Assembly: GCA_036389035.1 (NCBI GenBank)
Contig: DASVQQ010000016.1
Span: 52,711 to 116,710, forward strand
Length of the DNA stretch: 64,000 nucleotides
Reading direction: 5' to 3'
From: Jatrophihabitans sp.
GTDB lineage: Bacteria > Actinomycetota > Actinomycetes > Mycobacteriales > Jatrophihabitantaceae
Part shown: positions 53,401 through 60,251 of the stretch, one piece after another
How positions within the stretch are numbered: the stretch's first letter is position 1
Layout: each line of letters starts with the position of its first letter
Program-made: the position numbers and the translations under genes
The notes under the pieces: generated by a model
Database searches by the model: none
What the model was told of the DNA's origin: nothing
The model's input: only the letters and a program-made list of their open reading frames with translations

Positions 53401-53993
53401 CCCGCAGGGTGGGCCTGAACACCGCCCAGCTCGAGGCGCTGGCCACCGCCGGGGCCTTCGAGTCGCTGGGCGCCAGCCGCCGCGAGGCGCTCTGGGTGGC
53501 CGGCGCGGCCGCTGACCACCGGCCCGGCCAACTCGAGCTGACCTCACCCAGCGAGCAGCGCATCCCGGCGCTGCCGCCGATGACCGAGCCGGAGCAGCTG
53601 ATGGCAGACCTGTGGGCCACCGGCATCACCCGCGACTGCTACCCCACCGCACTGATCAGGGAGCGGTTGGACTCTCTCGGCGTGATCGACTCGAACCGGC
53701 TGCGCGGGCTGGATGACCGGACCAGGGTCGTCATCGGCGGCATCGTCACCCACCGGCAGCAGCCGGCGACCGCTCGCGGCATCATCTTCCTCAACCTGGA
53801 GGATGAGTTCGGAATGATCAACGTGATCTGTGATCCGGTGGTCTGGCAACGCCATCACCGGGTCGCGGTGGAGTCCGGCGGCCTGCTGATCCGCGGCATG
53901 CTGGAGCGGGTCGACGGCGTGCTCAACGTGGTGGCGGAGCGGATCGAACGGCTTCCGCTCGGCCTGCGCACCACCTCGCGCGATTTCCGCTGA
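50445..53993 (+). CDS. dnaE2: Error-prone DNA polymerase DnaE2 (ImuC)
   Basis: A 1182-residue C-family polymerase, shorter at both ends than replicative DnaE1. The PHP domain begins at about residue 82 (YAELHAHSSFSFLDG). The catalytic Asp motif PDIDIDIESDRR holds D495 and D497. GRGSAANSAVCFALGIT, GLVKFDLLGLGML and RRAMGSKRSEEKMARLRDR are present, and an OB fold (VVIGGIVTHRQQP) ends the protein. It copies past lesions and makes damage-induced mutations, working with ImuA' and ImuB encoded 16 kb upstream. The ATG at 50445 lies right after an SOS promoter. A tandem repeat insertion (residues 563-602) interrupts the palm region; see the repeat entry. Confidence 0.93.
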   Translation: MGFDNPVVPWRELERRLSGRSKPTAGQDAEPEASQDSEPLAFKRRGHTSDHGPDGGDAPLWSRKRLAYEAPQIPLAPSSPVPYAELHAHSSFSFLDGACDPEQLVEEAVALGLQALALTDHDGMYGVARFAEAADALGLPTVFGAELNTGIELPSTRAERSIAARSGVPDPPGTHLLVLARNPAGYASLCRGISQANLRGGAKGRPVYDLDELAELSNDNWLILTGCRKGSVRQALESSDGGGGFALDPARHALDELIGRFGRDNVAVELTHALEPLADERYAALAELAGEQRLQLVASTAAHYAAPRNRPLATAMAAVRARTSLDALDGWLPGWAGQHLRSGAEVAARLRHYPQAVAAAARLGAELAFPLRLVAPKLPPFPVPDGVADEMSYLRQLTYAGARIRYGPPGPATDRAYRQLEHELTVIDELGFPGYFLVVWELTQFCAERQILCQGRGSAANSAVCFALGITAVDSVGHNLLFERFLAPERDGPPDIDIDIESDRREEVIQHVYERHGRQHAAQVANVITYRPRSAVRDIARALGYAQGQQDAWSKQVGHGYARAAPGEQPRAAPGEQPGAAPGEQPRATPGEQPGAAPGEQPDAVPEQVLALAAQLQNAPRHLGIHSGGMVICDRPVIEVCPVEWGRMPGRTVLQWDKDDCAATGLVKFDLLGLGMLSALKYCFEFVEDYHGHRYGLHEIPPEDPKVYDMLCAADTVGVFQIESRAQMATLPRLKPRTFYDLVVEIALIRPGPIQGGAVHPYLRRRNGQEPVSYPHPSLRPALERTYGIPLFQEQLMRVAIDAAGCSPTEADQVRRAMGSKRSEEKMARLRDRLYDGMRANGITDEVADDIYTKIKSFAAYGFAESHSISFAFLVYASSWLKLYYPAAFCAALLNAQPMGFYSPQSLVQDAKRHGVAVRGPDINASLAPACLQDAEAGESSYSGPGPGQPAVRLGLSSVRTIGDELAQRIVTEREHSDYASITELARRVGLNTAQLEALATAGAFESLGASRREALWVAGAAADHRPGQLELTSPSEQRIPALPPMTEPEQLMADLWATGITRDCYPTALIRERLDSLGVIDSNRLRGLDDRTRVVIGGIVTHRQQPATARGIIFLNLEDEFGMINVICDPVVWQRHHRVAVESGGLLIRGMLERVDGVLNVVAERIERLPLGLRTTSRDFR
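52131..52250 (+). repeat. 24-base minisatellite inside dnaE2
   Basis: Five full copies of a CGCGCGGCGCCCGGCGAGCA-CCC-type 24-base unit (52131, 52155, 52179, 52203, 52227) and a partial sixth, all in frame, coding RAAPGEQP-like repeats at residues 563-602. They lie between AQGQQDAWSKQ and PEQVLALAAQL, where other DnaE2 proteins have a short linker. Confidence 0.9.
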
Positions 53994-54111
53994 GCGCCTC
54001 AGATCTGCCGGGAACCCCCCGATAGGGACTTCAGGTGGTCCTACCGCACCCGTCGATAAATCCCCCGGTCCTCGGGTGAGGTAGGTCCCACCACCTGTTC
54101 CAGGAGGAGCC

Positions 54112-55785
54112 ATGGACCCCGCACTGCGAACCATCGTCACCGCACTTCGCGGGCGCGGCATGGATGACGGTGTGCTCGATCGTGCCATCGAGACGGCCAA
54201 GGTCAGCGGCCGGCCGCTGCGCGCGGTGCTGGTCGACGACCAGATCGTCACCGACCTCCAACTCGCCCTGGCCACCGCCGACGCCTACGGCGTCGAGGCC
54301 GTGGAGCTGTCCGCCTTTCCGGTGGACCCGCTGGCCATGGCCAGGGTCCCGCTGACCCTGGCCCGCCGGCACAACATGTTCCCGATCGCGGTCAACGACA
54401 CCACGATCACGGTGGCGGTCGGCGATCCCGGTGACGTGCTGGCCCTCGACGACATCCGGGCCGCCACCGGCCTGATGGTCCGGCCGATGGTGGTCACCAA
54501 GGAAGACCTGAACCGGCTGCTGGACCGCTACACCCGCGAGAGCACCGATCTGGACGAGGCAGCCGCCCAGGCCGAGGCCGAGGACGGCTCGGCGAACTCC
54601 GACGGCCTGAACTCCGTGAACGAGGACGCTCCGGTCGTCCGCTACGTCAACTCGTTGCTCGAGCGCGCCATCAGCTCCCGGGCCTCGGACATCCATCTCG
54701 AGCCGAGCGAGTTCGACCTCAAGATCAGGTTGCGCATCGACGGCGTGCTGCACGAGGTCGACGCCGTTCCGCGCGGCATCCAGGCCGCGCTGATCTCGCG
54801 CCTGAAGATCCTGTCAGGCCTGGACATCACCGAGCGCCGGGTGCCGCAGAACGGCCGGATCACCAGGGACCTGGGCGGGCGCAGCGTGGACCTGCGCGCG
54901 GCCACCCTGCCCACGGTGTGGGGCGAGAAGGTCGTGCTGCGGGTGCTGGACACCGGCGGCATCGACCTGGAGCTGCGCAAGCTCGGGTTCACCGACTACA
55001 ACTACCAGCGGTTCTCCAACAGCTTCCGCAAGCCGCACGGCATGGTGCTGGTCACCGGCCCGACCGGCTCGGGCAAGTCCACCACCCTGTACGCCACGCT
55101 GGGCGAGATCGCCCGTCCCGAAGTCAACGTGATCACCGTCGAGGACCCGGTCGAGTACCGGATGGACGGCATCAACCAGGTGCAGGTGAACCCGAAGGCC
55201 GGCCTGACCTTCGCGGCCGTGCTGCCGGCGATCCTGCGGTCAGACCCCGACGTGGTGCTGATCGGTGAGATCCGGGACCGGGCCACCGCGCAGCTGGCCG
55301 TCGAGGCGGCCCTCACCGGCCACCTGGTGCTCTCGACCCTGCACACCAACGACGCCCCCAGCGCCCTGCCGCGGCTGGTCGAGATGGGGATCGAGCCCTT
55401 CCTGGTCGGCTCGTCGCTGGACTGCGTGCTGGCCCAGCGGCTGTGCCGCCGGCTGTGCGAGTGGTGCAAGCAGAGTTACACCCCGGCCCACAAGGAGCTG
55501 GCGGCGGTGCACTGGAACTATGAGGAGTTCGGCGAGCCGGGCAACCTGTGGCAGGCCGTCGGCTGCCGGTCCTGCTCCCAGACCGGCTATCGCGGCCGGC
55601 TGGCGCTCAACGAGGTGATGCCGGTCTCCGAGCAGATCGAGCGGATGGCCGTCGAGCACGCCTCAGCCAGCGAGATCAAGAAGATCGCCACCGCCGAAGG
55701 CATGGTGACCCTGCGCGATGACGGCCTGCGCAAGGCCCTCGATGGCCTCACCACCCTGGAAGAAATGCTGCGGGTGACCGTATGA
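54112..55785 (+). CDS. pilB: Type IV pilus assembly ATPase PilB
   Basis: A 557-residue hexameric ATPase driving pilus extension. N-terminal MshEN-like domain (about 1-150). Walker A GPTGSGKSTT at 316-325, Asp box (ITVEDPVEY), Walker B-like GEIRDRATAQLA, His box (STLHTNDAPSA) and a Cys4 zinc knuckle (CRRLCEWCK, CRSCSQ) follow in the GspE/PilB order. A GGAGGAG Shine-Dalgarno precedes the ATG at 54112. First gene of the pilus operon that runs to the window end. The 118 bases upstream contain no obvious riboswitch. Confidence 0.95.
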   Translation: MDPALRTIVTALRGRGMDDGVLDRAIETAKVSGRPLRAVLVDDQIVTDLQLALATADAYGVEAVELSAFPVDPLAMARVPLTLARRHNMFPIAVNDTTITVAVGDPGDVLALDDIRAATGLMVRPMVVTKEDLNRLLDRYTRESTDLDEAAAQAEAEDGSANSDGLNSVNEDAPVVRYVNSLLERAISSRASDIHLEPSEFDLKIRLRIDGVLHEVDAVPRGIQAALISRLKILSGLDITERRVPQNGRITRDLGGRSVDLRAATLPTVWGEKVVLRVLDTGGIDLELRKLGFTDYNYQRFSNSFRKPHGMVLVTGPTGSGKSTTLYATLGEIARPEVNVITVEDPVEYRMDGINQVQVNPKAGLTFAAVLPAILRSDPDVVLIGEIRDRATAQLAVEAALTGHLVLSTLHTNDAPSALPRLVEMGIEPFLVGSSLDCVLAQRLCRRLCEWCKQSYTPAHKELAAVHWNYEEFGEPGNLWQAVGCRSCSQTGYRGRLALNEVMPVSEQIERMAVEHASASEIKKIATAEGMVTLRDDGLRKALDGLTTLEEMLRVTV

Positions 55786-55819
55786 CCGCCACTGACCTCA
55801 CCACTACCAAGGGATCTTC

Positions 55820-56929
55820 ATGAATCCGCTGATCGCGCTCGAGGCGCCCTTCGCCATGCACGAGGCGAAGAACGAGCTCGACGAACTACTCACCATGCTC
55901 GTGGAGCTGGGCGGCTCGGACCTGCACATCACCGCTGGCATCGCGCCGTGCATGCGCATCAACGGAACCCTGGAACCGCTGGCCGGGCGCAACAAGCTCG
56001 CCCCGGTGGACACCGAGACGCTGATCCGCTCGGTCATCAGCTCGAGCCTGTGGGACCGCTTCGACAGCACCCAGGAGCTCGACACCGCCTACGCGATACC
56101 CGGCGTGAGCCGGTTCCGGGTCAACGTCTACCGCCAGCGCGGCGCGGTGGGCGCGGCGTTCCGAGCCATTCCGCACAAGATCCGCAGCCTCGACGAGCTC
56201 GGCCTGCCCCGCTCGGTGGAAAGCTTCGCCCACCTGACCCGGGGCCTGGTGCTGGTCACCGGCCCGACCGGCTCAGGAAAGTCCACCACCCTGGCCGCGC
56301 TGCTCGATGTCGCCAACCAGACCCGGTCCTCGCACATCGTCACCATCGAGGACCCGATCGAGTACCTGCACTCGCACGCGCGCAGCGTGGTCAACCAGCG
56401 CGAGGTCGGCTCGGACACCGCCGACTTCGCGGTGGCCCTCAAGCACGTGCTGCGCCAGGACCCCGACATCATCCTGGTCGGCGAGCTGCGCGACCTGGAG
56501 ACCACCTCGGTGGCCGTCACCGCCGCCGAGACCGGCCACCTGGTGCTGGCCACCCTGCACACCCAGTCCGCGGCCCAGACCGTGGACCGGCTGATCGACA
56601 TCTACCCGCCGCACCAGCAGACCCAGATCCGGGCCCAGCTGGCCAACTGCCTGCAGGGTGTCGTGACCCAGGCGCTGGCGCCGCGCAAGGACGGCATGGG
56701 GCGCGCGATCATCTGCGAGATCATGGTCGCCACCGCCGCGATCCGGAACCTGATCCGGGAGGGCAAGGTCCACCAGATCCCGTCCTTCCTGCAGTCCTCG
56801 GCCGACGCCGGGATGCTCAGCTTCGACCAGCACCTGGCGCAGCGCTTCAGCGAGCAGCTGGTGAGCAAGGGGACCGCCCTGGAGCTCGCCCACGATCCGA
56901 ACGAGTTCAAGCGATTGGCGAGGTTGTAA
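55820..56929 (+). CDS. pilT: Type IV pilus retraction ATPase PilT
   Basis: A 369-residue ATPase powering pilus retraction and twitching. PilT-like N-terminal PAS-type domain (LGGSDLHITAGIAPCMRING), Walker A GPTGSGKSTT at 148-157, Asp box (VTIEDPIEY), Walker B-like GELRDLETTSVA and His box (ATLHTQSAAQTVDRLID), then AIRNLIREGKVHQIPSFLQ of the PilT C-terminus. It lacks the zinc knuckle of PilB, which confirms the split of roles. It follows pilB by 34 bases and precedes pilC by four. Confidence 0.94.
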   Translation: MNPLIALEAPFAMHEAKNELDELLTMLVELGGSDLHITAGIAPCMRINGTLEPLAGRNKLAPVDTETLIRSVISSSLWDRFDSTQELDTAYAIPGVSRFRVNVYRQRGAVGAAFRAIPHKIRSLDELGLPRSVESFAHLTRGLVLVTGPTGSGKSTTLAALLDVANQTRSSHIVTIEDPIEYLHSHARSVVNQREVGSDTADFAVALKHVLRQDPDIILVGELRDLETTSVAVTAAETGHLVLATLHTQSAAQTVDRLIDIYPPHQQTQIRAQLANCLQGVVTQALAPRKDGMGRAIICEIMVATAAIRNLIREGKVHQIPSFLQSSADAGMLSFDQHLAQRFSEQLVSKGTALELAHDPNEFKRLARL

Positions 56930-56933
56930 AGCC

Positions 56934-58163
56934 ATGGCGACCAAGACATTCGCGTACGAGGCGCTCGACCGGAGCGGCTCGCTGCTGAAGGGCAAGCTCG
57001 AGGCGGGGTCGGCACAGGCCGCGGCGAACTCCCTCGCTGACCAGAAACTGCTGCCGCTGTCGGTGGAGCTCACCGGCCAGGGCCTGCAGAAGGAACTCAA
57101 GATCCCCGGGCTGGGTGGCCGGACCAGCCTGAAGGACCTGGCGATCCTGTCCCGGCAGTTCGCCTCGATGACCTCTTCGGGCCTGACGCTGCTGCGCTCG
57201 CTGGCCATCCTGGAAGACCAGTGCACCAAGCCCAAGCTGCGGCTGGCCCTCAGCCAGATCCGCAGCGACGTCCAGGGCGGCGCCACGCTGTCCAAGGCGA
57301 TGGCGCTGCATCCGGACCACTTTCCGCTGCTGATGATCAACATGGTCAAGGCCGGTGAGACCGGCGGCTTCCTGGACGAGGCGCTGACCCGGATCGCCAA
57401 GATGTACGAGGACGACTCGAATCTGCGCGCCAAGATCAAGGCCGCCATGACCTACCCGGTCATCGTGCTGCTGTTCTCGCTGCTGCTGGGCACCGGGGTC
57501 ATCGTCTTCATCGTTCCGGTGTTCGAGAAGATGTTCGCCCAGCTCGGCGGCAAGCTGCCGCTGCCGACCAAGATCATGGTGGTGCTGTCGCACAACGCCT
57601 ACTGGGTGATACCGGTGACCGTCGTCGGCTTGCTGGTCGCGCTGAAGTCCTACCGCCGGGCGATGCAGAAGAACTACGCCTTCCGGCTGAAGGTCGACCG
57701 GCTCAAGCTGCGGCTGCCGGTGTTCGGGAAGCTGTTCACCAAGCTGGCCATCAGCCGCTGGGCCCGCAACCTGGGGACTCTGCTCGCGGTGGGCGTGCCG
57801 ATCATCCAGGCTCTCGAAGTGGTCGGCGGCACTGCCGGCAACGCGGTGGTCTCCGAGGCGATGGACGATGTCCGGGCCGCGGTCCGGGTCGGGCAGCAGA
57901 TGTCGGGGCCGCTGGCCAAGCACCCGCTGTTTCCCAACATGGTGGTGCAGATGATGGAGGTCGGTGAGGAGACCGGCCAGATCACCGAGATGCTGGACAA
58001 GGTCGCCGACTTCTACGACCACGAGGTCGAGACGGCCACCGAGTCGCTGACCTCGGCGATGGAACCGCTGCTGGTGGTGCTGCTCGGCGCGGTGATCGGC
58101 ACGATGGTGATCTGCCTCTACCTGCCGATGTTCTCCATCTACCAGCACATCCAGGCCGGCTGA
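56934..58163 (+). CDS. pilC: Type IV pilus inner-membrane platform protein PilC
   Basis: A 409-residue membrane protein with the duplicated T2SSF/GspF domain (LSRQFASMTSSGLTLLRSLA and ISRWARNLGTLLAVGVPIIQ), each ending in hydrophobic helices. About three transmembrane segments can be seen (MTYPVIVLLFSLLLGTGVIV, AYWVIPVTVVGLLVALKS, EPLLVVLLGAVIGTMVICLY). It couples PilB and PilT to the growing fibre. Cotranscribed with pilT. Confidence 0.94.
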   Translation: MATKTFAYEALDRSGSLLKGKLEAGSAQAAANSLADQKLLPLSVELTGQGLQKELKIPGLGGRTSLKDLAILSRQFASMTSSGLTLLRSLAILEDQCTKPKLRLALSQIRSDVQGGATLSKAMALHPDHFPLLMINMVKAGETGGFLDEALTRIAKMYEDDSNLRAKIKAAMTYPVIVLLFSLLLGTGVIVFIVPVFEKMFAQLGGKLPLPTKIMVVLSHNAYWVIPVTVVGLLVALKSYRRAMQKNYAFRLKVDRLKLRLPVFGKLFTKLAISRWARNLGTLLAVGVPIIQALEVVGGTAGNAVVSEAMDDVRAAVRVGQQMSGPLAKHPLFPNMVVQMMEVGEETGQITEMLDKVADFYDHEVETATESLTSAMEPLLVVLLGAVIGTMVICLYLPMFSIYQHIQAG

Positions 58164-58228
58164 GCCCAGCACCGAACGACCGTCCGGTCCGCCGCGGGGC
58201 GGGTCCCCAGGTCGGACTCGACCGCGCG

Positions 58229-58268
58229 ACACGGTTGCTAACTGAAAGTTACCAAACCGATACCGTGT
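58229..58268 (+). promoter_or_regulatory. Nested inverted repeats upstream of pilA
   Basis: ACACGGT (58229-58235) and ACCGTGT (58262-58268) are perfect complements. Within them TAACT-GAA-AGTTA (58239-58251) forms a small hairpin and CGGTT with AACCG another stem. The outer and inner pairs share bases, so two structures exclude each other. About 125 bases before the pilA ATG, this could be an operator or a regulatory RNA element. It has no match to the known c-di-GMP riboswitch core. Confidence 0.45.
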
Positions 58269-58391
58269 GTGACTGATTCGCTGAGCTGAACGCTAAGCCC
58301 GCGCCAGATCATGCCGATTTAACTTTCGAAGAAACTCAGCAGGCCTAGGCCCCTCTGCCGACGCCCACTCCGAACGAGCCAGGAGGCTCTT

Positions 58392-58829
58392 ATGCTCAAC
58401 AAGCTGCACCAGCTCCGTGAGGAGCGCACCAAGGGTGACAAGGGCTTCACCCTGATCGAACTGCTGGTAGTGGTCGTGATCATCGGCATCCTGATCGCCA
58501 TCGCGATCCCGATGTACCTGAACTACCAGAAGGGCGCCAAGAACAAGTCGGCCGCCTCCGACACCCGCAACGCCATCGCCGTCGTCGAGCAGTGCTACGC
58601 CGACGGTGGAAACACCTACCCGGCCGCCGCGGTCACCGTGACCAACACCGGCAACATCACCTGTGGCTCCGGCGCAGGCGCCGCCACCGGCACCATCAAC
58701 GTCTCGACGGGCAACTCCCTGGTCCTGACGCCGGCCGCCGGCTCCTACACGATCGCCACCACGGCAGGCAGCCCGGGCGACAAGATCTACACCTACAGCA
58801 GCAGCACCGGTCAGACCACCGTCACCTGA
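58392..58829 (+). CDS. pilA: Major type IV pilin
   Basis: A 145-residue prepilin: 18-residue leader ending KGDKG, cleavage before F19, then FTLIELLVVVVIIGILIAIA with Glu5 of the mature form (E23). The mature domain is small and Thr/Ala/Gly-rich with two cysteines (C in VEQCYADGG and ITCGSG), probably a disulfide. AGGAGG-like AGGAGGCTCTT precedes the ATG. Separated by 228 bases from pilC, so it may also have its own promoter, as major pilins often do to reach high expression. Confidence 0.92.
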   Translation: MLNKLHQLREERTKGDKGFTLIELLVVVVIIGILIAIAIPMYLNYQKGAKNKSAASDTRNAIAVVEQCYADGGNTYPAAAVTVTNTGNITCGSGAGAATGTINVSTGNSLVLTPAAGSYTIATTAGSPGDKIYTYSSSTGQTTVT

Positions 58830-58929
58830 TCCTTCGCTGTCGGCAGCTGGGCGGGTGGTCACGACCGCCCGCCCAGCTCGCATTTCCTCACCACCCCCCC
58901 AGTCCGGCCGATACCGAGAAGGTGCAGGC

Positions 58930-59418
58930 ATGAACCCACCGATGACCCTCCGGTCCTTCGCTGGGCATGTCGGCGTCTTGTCCCGGATCCTGCGCGAGGA
59001 CAAGCAGGCCAGCACCCGCCAGAGCGATCCGCCGCCGGCCGACGCCGACGATGACGGGTTCACCCTGGCAGAGGTGGTCGTCTCGCTCGCGCTCTTCACC
59101 GTGGTGTCCTTCGCGGTCATGATGGCGATGGTCACCCTGGTGAAGCTGACCGGCGTCACCCAGCACCGGGTCGCCGCCTCGAACCTCGCCCGGCAGGAGG
59201 TCGAGAAGCTGCGCGGTCAGAACAGCACCGCCAGCCAGCTGAACGCCACCGCCACGACCGTCACCCTCAAGGGCACCAGCTTCACCATCACCCCGATCAT
59301 GACGCCGGCCGCGACCGCGACCTGCGCGCCCGGCGCCGCCCGCAACGTCACCGTCAAGGTCAGCTGGAATGACAGCTCGACCCGCACGGTCCGCTACGAC
59401 ACGGTGCTCTCATGCTGA
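58930..59418 (+). CDS. Minor pilin/pseudopilin (PilV-like)
   Basis: A 162-residue pseudopilin. It has a long 43-residue leader with acidic residues (PPADADDDG), cleavage at G43/F44 and a conserved Glu (E48) in FTLAEVVVSLALFTVVSFAV. The mature part is small and Thr-rich, ending in a single cysteine. GAAGGTGCAGGC precedes the ATG. It overlaps the next pseudopilin gene by seven bases (ATGCTGA). PilV-like by size and position in the operon, not by strong sequence match. Confidence 0.82.
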   Translation: MNPPMTLRSFAGHVGVLSRILREDKQASTRQSDPPPADADDDGFTLAEVVVSLALFTVVSFAVMMAMVTLVKLTGVTQHRVAASNLARQEVEKLRGQNSTASQLNATATTVTLKGTSFTITPIMTPAATATCAPGAARNVTVKVSWNDSSTRTVRYDTVLSC

Positions 59419-60251
59419 GCGGGCTCAGACGGGCGGTGCGCTCGCGGCTCGGGGCCGATCAACCGCGGCTCGGGGCCGATGACCGGGGCGTCACCCTCGC
59501 CGAGCTGATGGTCAGCATGATCCTGACCACCATCCTGGGCACCATGGCGGTGCTGTTCTTCGTCGGCTCCAGCAGCGCCGGTTACAAGAGCGTGCTGACC
59601 AATCAGAACTCCGGCGACGCCCGGCTGACCCTGGACAGCTGGACCTCGATGCTGCGGGTGGCCGGCTGGCTGGACCCGAGCATCAAGGCCGACCGGTTCG
59701 AAGAGGTCACCAGCACCAAGATCGTCTTCTACGCCAACCTCGGCAACCGCGCGACCAACGTCAGCGGCTCCTTCACCGCACCGGCCGCGACCACCAAGAT
59801 CGCGCTGATGCTGCGGGTCAGCAACACCAGCACCGGGGTCGGCCAGCTCATCGAGGTGGTCTTCGAGCCCGACAACACCACCGTGCGCTCGGTCCGCCAG
59901 CTCGGCTTCAACGCCAAGGCCACCGCCGGCCTACCGGTCTTCCAGCCGTACTCGCGGATCGGCAGCGCGCTCGACCTCACCCAGCTGGGCTGCCTGAACG
60001 GCACCACTCCCACCCCCGGACTGTGCCTGCAGAGCGGGCAACCCGGCTCCGGAATGCCCGACCCCAGTATCGGCGCCGGCTCGCTGGCCGTCAGCTCGGG
60101 AAACCTGCGCGGCAACCCGGCGCACAACGTCGACACGGCGCTCAACCAGATCGGCAGCGTCGCCATCGCCTTCACCGCCCTGGACCCCTCCAACACCAGC
60201 AGCATGGCCTTCACCTCGCTGGCCTCGGTGAGCTCAGGGTTCCCGTCATGA
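59412..60251 (+). CDS. Minor pilin/pseudopilin (PilW-like)
   Basis: A 279-residue pseudopilin with cleavage site at G26/V27 and Glu (E31) in VTLAELMVSMILTTILGTMA. A short duplication (RLGADQPRLGADDRG; repeat at 59446-59481) lengthens its leader. The mature part has a serine/threonine-rich beta domain, and two cysteines lie near residue 195-215. PilW-like by size and order in the operon. Its stop overlaps the start of the following gene (ATGA). Confidence 0.8.
   Translation: MLSGLRRAVRSRLGADQPRLGADDRGVTLAELMVSMILTTILGTMAVLFFVGSSSAGYKSVLTNQNSGDARLTLDSWTSMLRVAGWLDPSIKADRFEEVTSTKIVFYANLGNRATNVSGSFTAPAATTKIALMLRVSNTSTGVGQLIEVVFEPDNTTVRSVRQLGFNAKATAGLPVFQPYSRIGSALDLTQLGCLNGTTPTPGLCLQSGQPGSGMPDPSIGAGSLAVSSGNLRGNPAHNVDTALNQIGSVAIAFTALDPSNTSSMAFTSLASVSSGFPS

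Noticed and set aside
53994..54111. A c-di-GMP riboswitch in front of the pilus operon
   Set aside because: The 118 bases contain no core sequence of either known c-di-GMP riboswitch class; only short GC-rich inverted stretches are visible.
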